DNA of 57,902 nt from Pseudomonadota bacterium (GTDB lineage: Bacteria; Pseudomonadota; Gammaproteobacteria; Burkholderiales; UBA9220): NCBI GenBank assembly GCA_021845865.1, contig JAJZVC010000015.1, positions 1 through 57,902 on the forward strand, written 5' to 3'. The first letter of the stretch is position 1. Each line of letters begins with the position of its first letter. Shown here in pieces: positions 27,245 to 36,015 of the stretch. The translations under genes and the position numbers were made by a program. The notes beneath the pieces were generated by a model. The model was not told where the DNA came from and made no database searches. It worked only from the letters and a program-made list of their open reading frames with translations.

Positions 27245-30133
27245 ATGTTCAAGGGATTGACGGTACGGGGCCAGCTGTTTCTCTTCGCTGGGGTGACGTT
27301 CCTGCTGTTCGTGGTGGCGATGATTATTGCCATCAACGGCATGACCAGCACCGAGCAGCGATTCAAGGCGTTTCTGTCCCAGGATCAGGCCCAGTTGCTG
27401 GCCTTCAACGAAATGTACGCCCAGGGGCTGCAAACCGGCCAGGCCCTGCGCAACATCCTCCTCGACCCGGCCAATCGCAAGGCCTACGACAATCTCGCCA
27501 AGGCCGGGACGGATTTCGATGCCGCCTTCGACAAGGCGCGGCGCTTGACCGGCGGCGATAGGGAGAAAAGCGCCGTCCTGGACCGGGTGGGCGAGCTGCT
27601 GGCCAAGCAGCGGACCGCGAGGGATGCCATTCTCGCCGCCGTCGCCGCCAACGATCTGGAAGGGGCCAAGGCCCGCATCAACAAGGAGGAAACCCCCACC
27701 TGGCGGGCAATGAAGCAAATCCTGCTCGACAGCCTGGAGGCCAACCGCCGCGAAGCCCAGGCCACCCAGGCCGAGATGGAGCAGGCGGTGGCCAAGGCAC
27801 GCTCCAAGGCGGTCGGGTTCGGCGTCCTGGCCCTGGTGGCGGCGGTGGCGATTGCCCTCCTGATTGTCCGCAACCTGATGAAGCAACTGGGCGGAGAGCC
27901 CCATTACGCCGCCGAAGTGGCTTCCGCCGTGGCACGGGGCGATTTGTCCGCCGACGTGGCGGTAAGGGGCGGCGACAGGGAAAGCATGCTGCATTCCATG
28001 AAAACCATGCGCGACTCCCTGGCCCGGACGATGGCGGAGATTCAGGATGTGGTGGGAGCCGCCGCCCAGGGGGATTTCTCCCGCCGGGTGGATTTGGCCG
28101 GCAAGAGCGGTTTTGCCAAGACCCTGGGGGAGAGCATCAATCAACTCAACGCCGACCTGATGCAGCAGCTCGGCGGGCGTCCGGCCTATGCCGCGGAGGT
28201 GGCGCGGCGCATCGCCAAGGGCGATCTAACCGTGGAGGTGGAAAAACAGCCCGGAGACGGCCAGAGCCTGCTGGCGGCCATGGCCACCATGCGCGCCAAC
28301 CTGGCCCGCACGCTCGGCGAAATGCGCCAGGCCCACGATGAGACCGCCCGCATCAAGACGGCCCTCGACAACGCCACCACCAAGGTGATGATCGCCGACA
28401 ACGACGGCAAGATCATTTACATGAACAAGGAGGTGAGGGAGATGTTCCGCGCGGCGCAGGAGGATATCCGCAAGAGCATGCCCCACTTCGACGCCGGCAA
28501 TATCCTGGGGCAGAACATCGACCGCTTCCATCGCCGCCCCGACCACCAGCGCGAACTGCTGGCGGGCCTGACGGATACCTACCGCACCACCATGGTGCTG
28601 GGCGGCCATACCTTCCGCCTGGCCGCCAACCCCGTGGTGAACGAAGCCGGCGAGCGCCTGGGGACGTCCGTGGAATGGTTCGACGCTACCCACGAGGCCC
28701 ATATCGAGAGCGAGGTGGCGGGCATCGTCAATGCCGCCCTGCTGGGGGATTTTTCCAAGCGCATCGACCTGGCCGACAAGGAAGGGTTCATGAAGGACCT
28801 GGGGGTCGGCTTCAACCAGCTGATGGAAACCAGCGACCTGGCCCTGGCCGATGTGGCGCGGGTGCTGGAGGCCATGTCCAGGGGCGATCTTACCCAGACC
28901 ATCGCCGCCGACTACCAGGGCACCTTCGCCAAGCTGAAGGACAGCGCCAACACCACCGTGGCGAATCTGAAGCAGCTGGTGGAGCAGATCAAGGAAGCGG
29001 TGGACGCCATCACCACCGCCGCCAAGGAGATCGCCAGCGGCAACCAGGACTTGTCCCAGCGCACCGAGCAGCAGGCCAGCTCCCTGCAGGAAACCGCCTC
29101 CAGCATGGAGGAGCTGACCAGTACCGTCAGGCAGAACGCCGACAACGCCCGGCAGGCGGATCAGCTGGCGGCGAGCTCCGCCGACGTGGCCGTGAAAGGC
29201 GGCCAGGTGGTGCGCGCTTCGGTCAAGACCATGGCGGAGATTTCCGAGAGCTCGAAAAAGATCGCCGACATCATCGGCGTCATCGACGGCATCGCCTTCC
29301 AGACCAATATCCTGGCCCTCAATGCCGCCGTGGAAGCGGCCCGGGCCGGCGAGCAGGGTCGCGGCTTCGCCGTGGTGGCGGGGGAGGTGCGCAACCTGGC
29401 CCAGCGCAGCGCCAACGCCGCCAAGGAAATCAAGAACTTGATCACCGACAGCGTCAGCCGGGTGGAGAGCGGCACCGAGCAGGTGAACGAGGCCGGCCGG
29501 ACCATGGACGAGATCGTCTCCAGCATCAAACGGGTCACCGACATCATGGCGGAGATTTCCGCCGCTTCCCTGGAGCAGTCCCACGGCATCGAACAGGTCA
29601 ACCAGGCGATCACCCAGATGGACGCGGTGACGCAGCAGAACTCGGCCCTGGTGGAGGAAGCCGCCGCCGCCGCCGAGTCCATGGAGGAGCAGGCCGAGAG
29701 CCTGGCCCAGGCGGTGGGTGTGTTCAAGCTGGAGAGCGGCGCGCGACGGGAGGAAAAGGCGGCATTCAATTTCAATTCCGCCCGGGCCAAGCACTTCCTG
29801 TGGAAAGGCCGCATTCGCGACTATCTGGACGGCAAGGCGGCCATGTCCCTGTCCCAGGCTGTCTCCCACCGGGACTGCGATCTCGGCAAGTGGCTGTATT
29901 CGGAAGGGGTGAAGGCGTTCGGCCATCTGCCGGCGATGCAGGCCCTGCTGCCGATTCACGAGGAACTGCACAACACCATCCGCCATGTCATCGAGCTCAA
30001 GGAGGGCGGCAACCCCGACGGGGCGGAGACGGACTACATGAAGATCGGGCCGATTTCCCAGCGCATCATCGAACTGCTGTATGAAATCGAAAAAGGGGCC
30101 CAGGGTGGCGTTCCAGCCCTGCCCTTGAAGTAA
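27245..30133 (+). CDS. methyl-accepting chemotaxis protein with PAS and CZB domains
   Basis: This 962-residue chemoreceptor has a membrane segment at 10-32, a periplasmic four-helix-type sensor, a second membrane segment at about 190-210, repeated HAMP-like units, a PAS domain at about 370-480, and a further HAMP/linker. The signalling hairpin tip is [32 protein letters not shown] near 680-710. The tail (about 847-945) is a chemoreceptor zinc-binding (CZB) domain with [28 protein letters not shown] and PIHEELH, which supply the three His and one Cys ligands. Zinc is the known cofactor in the family; related CZB proteins sense zinc or hypochlorite. ATG 27245 follows GGAAGGGAGTGGAT. No che or fla genes lie near it. 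Confidence 0.93.
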   Translation: MFKGLTVRGQLFLFAGVTFLLFVVAMIIAINGMTSTEQRFKAFLSQDQAQLLAFNEMYAQGLQTGQALRNILLDPANRKAYDNLAKAGTDFDAAFDKARRLTGGDREKSAVLDRVGELLAKQRTARDAILAAVAANDLEGAKARINKEETPTWRAMKQILLDSLEANRREAQATQAEMEQAVAKARSKAVGFGVLALVAAVAIALLIVRNLMKQLGGEPHYAAEVASAVARGDLSADVAVRGGDRESMLHSMKTMRDSLARTMAEIQDVVGAAAQGDFSRRVDLAGKSGFAKTLGESINQLNADLMQQLGGRPAYAAEVARRIAKGDLTVEVEKQPGDGQSLLAAMATMRANLARTLGEMRQAHDETARIKTALDNATTKVMIADNDGKIIYMNKEVREMFRAAQEDIRKSMPHFDAGNILGQNIDRFHRRPDHQRELLAGLTDTYRTTMVLGGHTFRLAANPVVNEAGERLGTSVEWFDATHEAHIESEVAGIVNAALLGDFSKRIDLADKEGFMKDLGVGFNQLMETSDLALADVARVLEAMSRGDLTQTIAADYQGTFAKLKDSANTTVANLKQLVEQIKEAVDAITTAAKEIASGNQDLSQRTEQQASSLQETASSMEELTSTVRQNADNARQADQLAASSADVAVKGGQVVRASVKTMAEISESSKKIADIIGVIDGIAFQTNILALNAAVEAARAGEQGRGFAVVAGEVRNLAQRSANAAKEIKNLITDSVSRVESGTEQVNEAGRTMDEIVSSIKRVTDIMAEISAASLEQSHGIEQVNQAITQMDAVTQQNSALVEEAAAAAESMEEQAESLAQAVGVFKLESGARREEKAAFNFNSARAKHFLWKGRIRDYLDGKAAMSLSQAVSHRDCDLGKWLYSEGVKAFGHLPAMQALLPIHEELHNTIRHVIELKEGGNPDGAETDYMKIGPISQRIIELLYEIEKGAQGGVPALPLK

Positions 30134-30136
30134 GCG

Positions 30137-31030
30137 ATGGCGGGTGGCTATCGCGGCCGGTTCGCGCCCTCGCCTACCGGTCCGCTGCATTTTGGTTCCC
30201 TGATCGCGGCGGTGGGCAGCTTCCTGGATGCCAGGGCCCATGGCGGCGAATGGCTGGTCCGGATGGAGGATGTGGATCGCCCCCGCGCCGTTGCCGGGGC
30301 GGCGGACGGCATCTTGCGCACCCTGGAGGCCCTGGGCCTGGAATGGGACGGCCCGGTGATGCGCCAGAGCCGCCGCGACGACGCCTACCGCGCGGCGCTG
30401 GCGGACCTGGAGGCGCAGGGGGCGGTCTATCCCTGTGCCTGTTCGCGCAAGGAAATTGCCGATTCCAGCATTGCCGGCCCCGGCGGGTTGATTTATCCCG
30501 GCACCTGCCGCCGCGGTCTTCCTCCCGGCCGCGGCGGCCGCGCCGTCCGGTTGCGGGTGGAAGGGGGCGTGTCCTTTGACGACCGCTTGCAGGGGGAAAT
30601 CCACCAGGACTTGGAACGGGAAGTGGGAGACTTCGTGCTGCGCCGGGCGGACGGCTTGTTTGCCTACCAACTGGCCGTCGTGGTGGACGATGGCGATCAG
30701 CGCATCACCCACGTGGTGCGGGGAGGGGACCTGCTGGATTCGACGCCGCGCCAGATATACCTCCAGAGGCTGCTCGGCTTGGCGGTCCCTTCCTATCTGC
30801 ATTTGCCCGTGGCGGTCAACGAACGGGGAGAGAAACTCAGCAAGCAGACCCTGGCGCCGGCGGTGGACGCCGCAAGACCGGTGCCCTTGCTGTGCCAGGT
30901 GCTGCGTTTCCTGGATATGCCGCCGCCGCCGGAAGTGGAAGAAGGCCGCGTGGAGGATTTCTGGCGCTGGGCCGTGGCCCGCTGGCGGCCCGGGAGCCTG
31001 CCCGCCCTGCGAACGCGGCGGGCGCCGTAA
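30137..31030 (+). CDS. gluQ: glutamyl-Q tRNA(Asp) synthetase
   Basis: GluQ (297 residues) resembles the catalytic half of glutamyl-tRNA synthetase and attaches glutamate to the queuosine base of tRNA-Asp. The ATP-binding motif is [14 protein letters not shown], the class I partner motif is [13 protein letters not shown] near 225, and the zinc knuckle CACSRKEI is present near 100. It lacks the anticodon domain, hence the short length. It lies three bases after the chemoreceptor stop. Its substrate tRNA-Asp is encoded 5 kb upstream at 25177, by chance or not. Confidence 0.94.
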   Translation: MAGGYRGRFAPSPTGPLHFGSLIAAVGSFLDARAHGGEWLVRMEDVDRPRAVAGAADGILRTLEALGLEWDGPVMRQSRRDDAYRAALADLEAQGAVYPCACSRKEIADSSIAGPGGLIYPGTCRRGLPPGRGGRAVRLRVEGGVSFDDRLQGEIHQDLEREVGDFVLRRADGLFAYQLAVVVDDGDQRITHVVRGGDLLDSTPRQIYLQRLLGLAVPSYLHLPVAVNERGEKLSKQTLAPAVDAARPVPLLCQVLRFLDMPPPPEVEEGRVEDFWRWAVARWRPGSLPALRTRRAP

Positions 31031-31057
31031 GGGCTGCACGGCGCGGGGGACTGGCGC

Positions 31058-31063
31058 TATAAT
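31058..31063 (+). promoter_or_regulatory. TATAAT box ahead of the 76-residue gene
   Basis: A perfect TATAAT lies 40 bases ahead of the ATG at 31103. No good -35 hexamer is seen at 16-18 bases upstream (CTGCAC at 31034 is the nearest), so an activator may help. Confidence 0.4.
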
Positions 31064-31102
31064 TCGAATGTCCGAGTTATTTACTTGATTATTGGAACCG
31101 TC

Positions 31103-31333
31103 ATGCCCTATTACGTGTACAAGGTTATCGAAGGCCCCTTCAAGCAACTGGAGGTGCTGAACCAGTTCGAAAAATTCCGCGAAGCCAGCAGTTGGGCCAA
31201 GACGCGGCGGGGGGAGATTCCCGCCGGGGAGAACTACCTGGTGAAGGTGATTTTCGCCGAGAACGAGTTGCAGGCCGAGGACCTGCTGATGCAGGTGCGG
31301 GAAAAGGAACCGATTACCGGCGACGACTGGTAA
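31103..31333 (+). CDS. conserved hypothetical protein (76 aa)
   Basis: This 76-residue acidic protein starts MPYYVYKVIEGPFKQLEVLNQF. It has a predicted beta start, a helical middle and an acidic end (EKEPITGDDW). I recall similar beta-proteobacterial hypothetical proteins but no function. An ATG at 31103 fits the TATAAT box upstream; an ATT or ATA extension to 31085 is less likely. It precedes the cysteine-rich gene by 24 bases. Confidence 0.7.
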   Translation: MPYYVYKVIEGPFKQLEVLNQFEKFREASSWAKTRRGEIPAGENYLVKVIFAENELQAEDLLMQVREKEPITGDDW

Positions 31334-31357
31334 GCCGCTGAAACCGAGGAGTTCGCC

Positions 31358-31813
31358 GTGGACGAAGCCGCCTACCGCAGCGCCTGCCGATCCGCCAACC
31401 CTATCGTCTGCCCCTTCGAGAAGGCGCTCGTGGCCAAGCGCTGCTTTTGCGAAAAGGCGGTGCGCCATAACATCGCCGAGCGGGACGTGGCCGGCTGCTC
31501 GTCCGCCGCGGTCGCCGAGGATTGCGGCGCGTTGCTGGATTTGCTGCGGCACAACGCTCAATTCGCGCTCCATCTCACCCACGTTGAAGGGGGGCTTCCC
31601 CACGCCAAGGAGATGAAGGTGCAGTGCGGCGGGCTGCTCGGCCTGCAGAGAGAGCTGGACCCCGCCAGGGCGGACGATGAAACGGTGGAAAATGTTTTCG
31701 CCTTGGTGCGCGAGGCGATGGAGCGCTTCGGCGACCTGGCCAGCCTGCCCTACGGCGAAATCGTCAAGACGGTGTCTTCGTTTGAAATCCGCCGCCGCTC
31801 GGGACGGCGCTAG
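31358..31813 (+). CDS. conserved hypothetical cysteine-containing protein (151 aa)
   Basis: This 151-residue protein has a cysteine cluster near its start (C10, C18, C28, C30 and C47) with the segment ANPIVCPFEKALVAKRCFC, and two more cysteines later. That suggests a metal or iron-sulfur site, but no named family is recognised. The middle has LLRHNAQFALHL. The start is GTG at 31358 after GAGGAGTTCGCC. It is the second gene behind the TATAAT at 31058. Confidence 0.65.
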   Translation: MDEAAYRSACRSANPIVCPFEKALVAKRCFCEKAVRHNIAERDVAGCSSAAVAEDCGALLDLLRHNAQFALHLTHVEGGLPHAKEMKVQCGGLLGLQRELDPARADDETVENVFALVREAMERFGDLASLPYGEIVKTVSSFEIRRRSGRR

Positions 31814-31816
31814 CGG

Positions 31817-32008
31817 CTATTTGTTGCGCTCGTACACCGCCATGATGGCCTTCAGTTCCCGCAGCACCGCCTGACGTTCACTTTCCTGCAGATGGGAAAT
31901 TTCCCCGGGGGTGCGGCCCGCCTCCATTTCCCCGATCAGGCGCAGCACTTCCTTGCAGCCTTTCTGGCATAGCAGCTCGATGCTTTGTTCGATAACGGGA
32001 GGGTGCAT
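31817..32008 (-). CDS. conserved small protein (63 aa)
   Basis: This 63-residue frame on the minus strand has MHPPVIEQSIELLCQKGCKEV, a short Gly/Pro linker, and a C-terminal helix RQAVLRELKAIMAVY. Two close cysteines (C14 and C18) occur. A CAGGACCGCC site precedes the ATG. It converges with the previous gene, four bases apart. I think small proteins like it are common in betaproteobacteria; no function is known to me. Confidence 0.6.
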   Translation of the reverse strand: MHPPVIEQSIELLCQKGCKEVLRLIGEMEAGRTPGEISHLQESERQAVLRELKAIMAVYERNK

Positions 32009-32074
32009 GGCGGTCCTGAGAAGATGTTTCCATGATAATGCAAAACCCCGCTCCGGGCATACCGGGGGCGGCGG

Positions 32075-32080
32075 TATAAT
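32075..32080 (+). promoter_or_regulatory. TATAAT box ahead of the acetolactate decarboxylase gene
   Basis: A perfect TATAAT lies 17 bases ahead of the GTG at 32098, so transcription would begin about 11 bases before it. No clear -35 hexamer. The short leader has no evident ribosome site. Confidence 0.4.
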
Positions 32081-32097
32081 GATTCTTTAACGGTTTA

Positions 32098-32895
32098 GTG
32101 AAGATTCCGGTGCGCGCATTTCATTTCAAGCTGATTCTCCTCCTGCTGACGGCTTGGTGGGCCCTACCCGCCGCCGCCGGCAAGATGGTCCAGTTCGCGC
32201 CCATCGATGCCTTGCTGAGCGGCGTTTACGACGGCCCCTATACCGTCGGCGAGGTGAAGCGCCACGGCGATTTCGGGATCGGAACCTTCGACGCCCTCGA
32301 CGGCGAAATGGTGGTGGACCGCGGCGTGGTGTACCAAGTGCGCGCCGACGGCTCGGTGCGCGTCATGGCCGACGATGTTCACACGCCTTTTGCCGTGGTG
32401 GCCTTCTTCCGGCCCGAGCAGCGCCTCGACGTTCCGAGGGGCCTGGCCATGAAGGACGTGGAAGCCTTCATCGATGCCGCGCTGCCCTCCGCCAACCTGT
32501 TCTACGCCGTGCGCCTGGAAGGCACGTTTCGCCGCCTCAAGGCCCGCAGCGTTCCCCGCCAGCAGCGGCCCTACCCGCCCTTGGCCGAGGCGGCCAAGCA
32601 GCAGGCGGTGTTCGATTTCGAGCAGGTGCCGGGGGTGGCGCTGGGCTTCCGTTCGCCGCCTTTCATCAAGGGGGTGAACGTGCCGGGCTATCACCTGCAT
32701 TTCCTCCGCGCGGACCGCAAGGCCGGCGGGCACGTGCTGGATTTCCGCGTCGAGCGGGTCACCCTGTCGTGGCAGGCCCTGGACGATTTCCGTCTGCTGC
32801 TGCCGGGAGACGGCGAGTTCGCACGCGCCGACCTGGGACGGGATCGTGAGAAGGAACTGAATCAAGTGGAGCGCAAGACGGATGGCAAGCCATAA
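32098..32895 (+). CDS. budA: alpha-acetolactate decarboxylase, with signal peptide
   Basis: This 265-residue enzyme converts acetolactate to acetoin. Residues 1-28 form a signal peptide (FKLILLLLTAWWALPAAAG). The zinc ligands His-x-His and His are in YHLHFLRADRKAGGHVLDF near 205; a conserved Glu lies in ALDGEMVVDRG and the conserved Arg in AVRLEGTFRRL. The start is GTG at 32098, with another GTG at 32110. It overlaps hslO by 14 bases. No acetolactate synthase or butanediol genes are nearby, and export is unusual, so substrate supply is unclear. Confidence 0.9.
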   Translation: MKIPVRAFHFKLILLLLTAWWALPAAAGKMVQFAPIDALLSGVYDGPYTVGEVKRHGDFGIGTFDALDGEMVVDRGVVYQVRADGSVRVMADDVHTPFAVVAFFRPEQRLDVPRGLAMKDVEAFIDAALPSANLFYAVRLEGTFRRLKARSVPRQQRPYPPLAEAAKQQAVFDFEQVPGVALGFRSPPFIKGVNVPGYHLHFLRADRKAGGHVLDFRVERVTLSWQALDDFRLLLPGDGEFARADLGRDREKELNQVERKTDGKP

Positions 32896-33772
32896 GAAAT
32901 CCAGCAACCCGGCACGGGATACCCTGCAGCGTTTCCTGTTCGAACACGCCCCGGTGCGCGGGGAGGTCGTGCAACTGGAGGCCACCTGGAAGGCGGTGCT
33001 GGAGCGGCGGGATTATCCGTCGGCCCTGAGGGAACTGCTGGGGGAGATGATGGCCGCCGCGGCCCTGCTGTCGGCCACGCTGAAATATTCCGGCCGCCTG
33101 ATCATGCAGATGCAGGGCGGCGGGCCGGTAACCCTGCTGGTGGTGGAGTGTTCCCACGATTTCATCATGCGCGCCACCGCCAGCTGGGACGGCGAGGTCA
33201 AGGCCGGCACCCTGCGCCAGCTGCTGGGTGCGGGGCGTTTCGTCATCACCATCGAACCGGAAAAAGGGCAGACCTACCAGGGCATCGTGGAGTTGGAGGG
33301 CCACAGCGTGGCCGAGGCTCTGGAGCGTTACATGACGCGTTCCGAACAACTGGAGACGCGCCTCTGGCTGGCGGCGGACAAGGGCTTCGCCGCCGGCATG
33401 CTGCTGCAGCGGCTGCCGGATGGCAAGGGCGGCGACGAGGATGCCTGGAACCGCTCGGTGCAGCTGGCCGCTACCCTTACCCGCCAGGAACTGCTGGCTT
33501 TGCCGGCGCGGAAAATCATCCATCGACTGTTCCATGAGGAAGACTTGCGCCTCTTCGAGCCTCGGCCGGTGTATTTCTACTGCCCTTGCTCCCGCGAGCG
33601 GGTGGCCGCCGTGCTGCGCATGCTGGGGCGGGAAGAAGTCGACGGCCTCCTTGACGAGCGGGGGCTGGTGGAGGTGGACTGCGAATTCTGCAGCCGCAGC
33701 TACGCCTTCGACCGGGACGACGTGGAGCAGGTGTTCGCCGCTGCCGAGCCCGCCAGCGTCACCCGTCACTGA
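32882..33772 (+). CDS. hslO: redox-regulated chaperone Hsp33
   Basis: Hsp33 (296 residues) is a holdase switched on by oxidation. The body has the ESCG-like segment and GGGPVTLLVVECSHDF. The zinc switch near the C-terminus has YFYCPCSRERV and CEFCSRSY, the CxC - CxxC pattern. It is coupled to the upstream gene (14-base overlap) and is followed by hslR after seven bases, the usual hslR-hslO partnership in reverse order. Confidence 0.96.
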   Translation: MASHKKSSNPARDTLQRFLFEHAPVRGEVVQLEATWKAVLERRDYPSALRELLGEMMAAAALLSATLKYSGRLIMQMQGGGPVTLLVVECSHDFIMRATASWDGEVKAGTLRQLLGAGRFVITIEPEKGQTYQGIVELEGHSVAEALERYMTRSEQLETRLWLAADKGFAAGMLLQRLPDGKGGDEDAWNRSVQLAATLTRQELLALPARKIIHRLFHEEDLRLFEPRPVYFYCPCSRERVAAVLRMLGREEVDGLLDERGLVEVDCEFCSRSYAFDRDDVEQVFAAAEPASVTRH

Positions 33773-33779
33773 GGTCACG

Positions 33780-34166
33780 ATGAGCGAGGAGGCCGGTAAG
33801 CTGCGCATCGACAAATGGCTGTGGGCGGCCCGTTTCTTCAAGACAAGGTCTTTGGCGGCGGATGCGGTGGACAGCGGCAAGGTGCAGATCAACGGCGTCC
33901 GCGCCAAGCCGTCCCGCTTGGTGGGGGCGGGCGACCGCCTGCTGGTGCGAGTCGGGCCCTACGAGCATGAGTTGGAAGTGATGGGCGTGTCCGCCCGCCG
34001 CGGGCCAGCCGCCGAGGCGCGCCAGCTTTATCGGGAATCCGACGACAGCATGCGGCGGCGCGAGGCGTTGGCGGCCCAGCTGCGTGCCCAGCCGGTTCCG
34101 GATTTCAAGGGGCGTCCCACCAAGCGGGACCGCCGCCAAATGGAGAAACTGACGGGAAGGGGATGA
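33780..34166 (+). CDS. hslR: ribosome-associated heat-shock protein Hsp15
   Basis: Hsp15 (128 residues) binds free 50S subunits that carry a nascent chain and frees the blocked tRNA. The S4 RNA-binding domain (8-70) begins LRIDKWLWAARFFKTRSLA. The basic C-terminal tail (KGRPTKRDRRQMEK) is typical. ATG 33780 follows GAGGTCACG; the open frame upstream to 33420 lies inside hslO. Confidence 0.94.
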   Translation: MSEEAGKLRIDKWLWAARFFKTRSLAADAVDSGKVQINGVRAKPSRLVGAGDRLLVRVGPYEHELEVMGVSARRGPAAEARQLYRESDDSMRRREALAAQLRAQPVPDFKGRPTKRDRRQMEKLTGRG

Positions 34167-34167
34167 C

Positions 34168-35508
34168 ATGGCAGGCAACGGCTCGCCGCGCCGGGCATTG
34201 ATTCTTGGGGCCGCCGGGCGGGATTTCCACGATTTCAACGTGTTTTTCCGCCACAATCCCGCCTATCGCGTGGTGGGCTTCACCGCGACCCAGATACCCT
34301 ATATCGCCCAGCGCACCTATCCGCCGCATCTGGCTGGCGCCCTTTATCCCGAGGGGATTTTCATCCACCCCGAGGAGGAGCTGCCCCGGTTGCTGCGGGA
34401 ACTGGCCGTGCAGGACGTCTTTTTCGCCTACAGCGATGTTTCCCACGCCGCGGTGATGCATCTGGCCGCCACCGCTCTCGCGGCGGGAGCGTCTTTTCAC
34501 CTCTTGGGACCGGCCGATACGCAACTCACGGCGTCCCGCCCGGTGGTGGCGGTGCTGGGGGCGCGCACCGGAGCGGGCAAGAGCACGGTGACGCGCTACC
34601 TGTACAAGGCGCTGCAGGCCGCTGGCCGACGGCCGGTGGCGGTTCGCCATCCCATGCCCTATGGCCGCTTCGACCGGGTGGTGGAACGCTACGCCACCGA
34701 TGATGACGTGGTTCAGGCGCCCATTACCGTGGAGGAGATGGAGGAATACCAGCAGCACGTGGACCAGGGCGGGGTGGTGTTCGCCGGCGTGGATTACGCG
34801 GAAGTGCTGCGGGCGGCCGAGCGGGAAGGGGATTTGATCCTGTGGGACGGGGGCAACAACGACATGGCCTTTTTCCGTCCCGACGTCACCGTTACCGTCG
34901 CCGACCCTTTGCGCCCCGCCCAGGAAGAGGCGTATTTCCCTGGCGAGGCCAATATTCGCGCCGCCGATATCCTGGTGGTGAACAAGGTCAACGCCGCGGC
35001 GGCGGAGCAGGTGGAAACCGCCGTGGCGGCGCTGCGGCGCCTGAATCCGACGGCGGAAATCCTGCTCATGGAGTCCGTGGAAAGCGTGGACCATCCGGAA
35101 CGGGTGAAAGGCAAGCGGGTGCTGGTGGTGGAGGACGGCCCTTCCGTCACCCACGGGGGGCTGAAGGAGGCGGTGGGGGCCCGGGCGGCTAGGCTGCTGG
35201 GCGCGAGTCTGGTGGATCCCCGCCCGGCGGCGGTGGGTTCGCTGCGCCGGGGCTACGAGCAGTTCCCGCACTTGGGCGACGTGCTGCCGGCCCTGGGCTA
35301 CAGCGCGGAACAGCTGGCGGAACTGGAACGCTCGATCAACGGGGTGGAGTGCGAGGCGGTGGTGCTGGGCACGCCGGCGAATCTGGCGCGGGTGATACGG
35401 ATCGGGAAACCGGTGGCGCGGGTGAGGTTCGAAGCGCGAGACAAGGGCAGCCGCGCCCTGGGAGCGGCGGTCATGGAGCGGCTGGGGCTTACTGGAGAAT
35501 CTTCTTGA
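34168..35508 (+). CDS. cyclic 2,3-diphosphoglycerate synthetase-like ATPase/GTPase
   Basis: This 446-residue protein resembles archaeal cyclic 2,3-diphosphoglycerate synthetase. The N-terminus ALILGAAGRDFHDFNVFF is a Rossmann-type nucleotide domain, and the P-loop GARTGAGKSTVTRYLYKAL lies near 130. Then come DLILWDGGNNDMAFF and LVVNKVNAAA, a GTPase-like NKxN element. Bacterial members are widespread but their reaction is unproven as far as I know. It follows hslR after one base, so it belongs to the same operon, and its 3' end overlaps the PilZ gene on the other strand by 20 bases. Confidence 0.82.
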   Translation: MAGNGSPRRALILGAAGRDFHDFNVFFRHNPAYRVVGFTATQIPYIAQRTYPPHLAGALYPEGIFIHPEEELPRLLRELAVQDVFFAYSDVSHAAVMHLAATALAAGASFHLLGPADTQLTASRPVVAVLGARTGAGKSTVTRYLYKALQAAGRRPVAVRHPMPYGRFDRVVERYATDDDVVQAPITVEEMEEYQQHVDQGGVVFAGVDYAEVLRAAEREGDLILWDGGNNDMAFFRPDVTVTVADPLRPAQEEAYFPGEANIRAADILVVNKVNAAAAEQVETAVAALRRLNPTAEILLMESVESVDHPERVKGKRVLVVEDGPSVTHGGLKEAVGARAARLLGASLVDPRPAAVGSLRRGYEQFPHLGDVLPALGYSAEQLAELERSINGVECEAVVLGTPANLARVIRIGKPVARVRFEARDKGSRALGAAVMERLGLTGESS

Positions 35509-35794
35509 TCTCGCCGGAAATTTCGTACCAGCCCTTTTCTTCCCCTTCGACGCAACTGAACACCTGAATCATCGCCCGCAGCGGAACGAAGGCGCTGCCC
35601 GGCGGGGGGGTGACGGTGATTTCCAGCAACTGGCCGTAACGGGGGACGTACTCGGACTCGAAGGAGATATCGTCCACGCTCAGGCGGCGGGTGAAGCCTT
35701 CGTAGGTCTGATGGGTCTCCGGCACCCGCAGCTTGAGGGGGCAAACCACGGGTATTCGCCGGGTGTTGCGGTTCTGGTATTCAGCTCCAATCAT
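35489..35794 (-). CDS. PilZ-domain protein
   Basis: This 101-residue protein is a single PilZ domain, a c-di-GMP binding fold. The N-terminal arginine motif appears as RNTRRIPVVCPL, and the DxSxxG motif is degenerate (LSVDDISFES, no Gly), so binding is uncertain. CAGGGAGGAGACAAC is a strong ribosome site. It fits with the pilus, chemoreceptor and HD-GYP genes of this window. It converges on the previous gene. Confidence 0.75.
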   Translation of the reverse strand: MIGAEYQNRNTRRIPVVCPLKLRVPETHQTYEGFTRRLSVDDISFESEYVPRYGQLLEITVTPPPGSAFVPLRAMIQVFSCVEGEEKGWYEISGEIKKILQ

Positions 35795-35878
35795 GTTGTC
35801 TCCTCCCTGATTGCCGACGGCGTACGGCCCTGCCGGAATACCCCACGCGAGTGGCTCGCGTTCCTTTTGTTGCCAGAG

Positions 35879-35906
35879 ATTCTACATATTGTGTTTTTTA
35901 TGTCAA
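35879..35906 (-). promoter_or_regulatory. promoter of the PilZ gene
   Basis: On the minus strand TTGACA (35906-35901), 16 bases, then TAGAAT (35884-35879). Downstream, ACGCGAG/CTCGCGT (35845-35851 and 35855-35861) forms a 7-bp inverted repeat with a three-base centre, in the 5' leader. It may be an operator or mRNA hairpin. Confidence 0.65.
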
Positions 35907-36015
35907 GAAAATACTAGATATTGTATTTCATGGGCTTACGCAGGCATGGGTAAATAAGCCCTGCTATGTCAAATACATGCCGGGTGAACGGGGGAAAGGG
36001 GATTAACAGTGGTGC

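Noticed and set aside
28226-31603. 1125-residue open frame opposite the chemoreceptor and gluQ
   Set aside because: Antisense shadow spanning two well-supported genes; His/Gly-rich repeats without family features.
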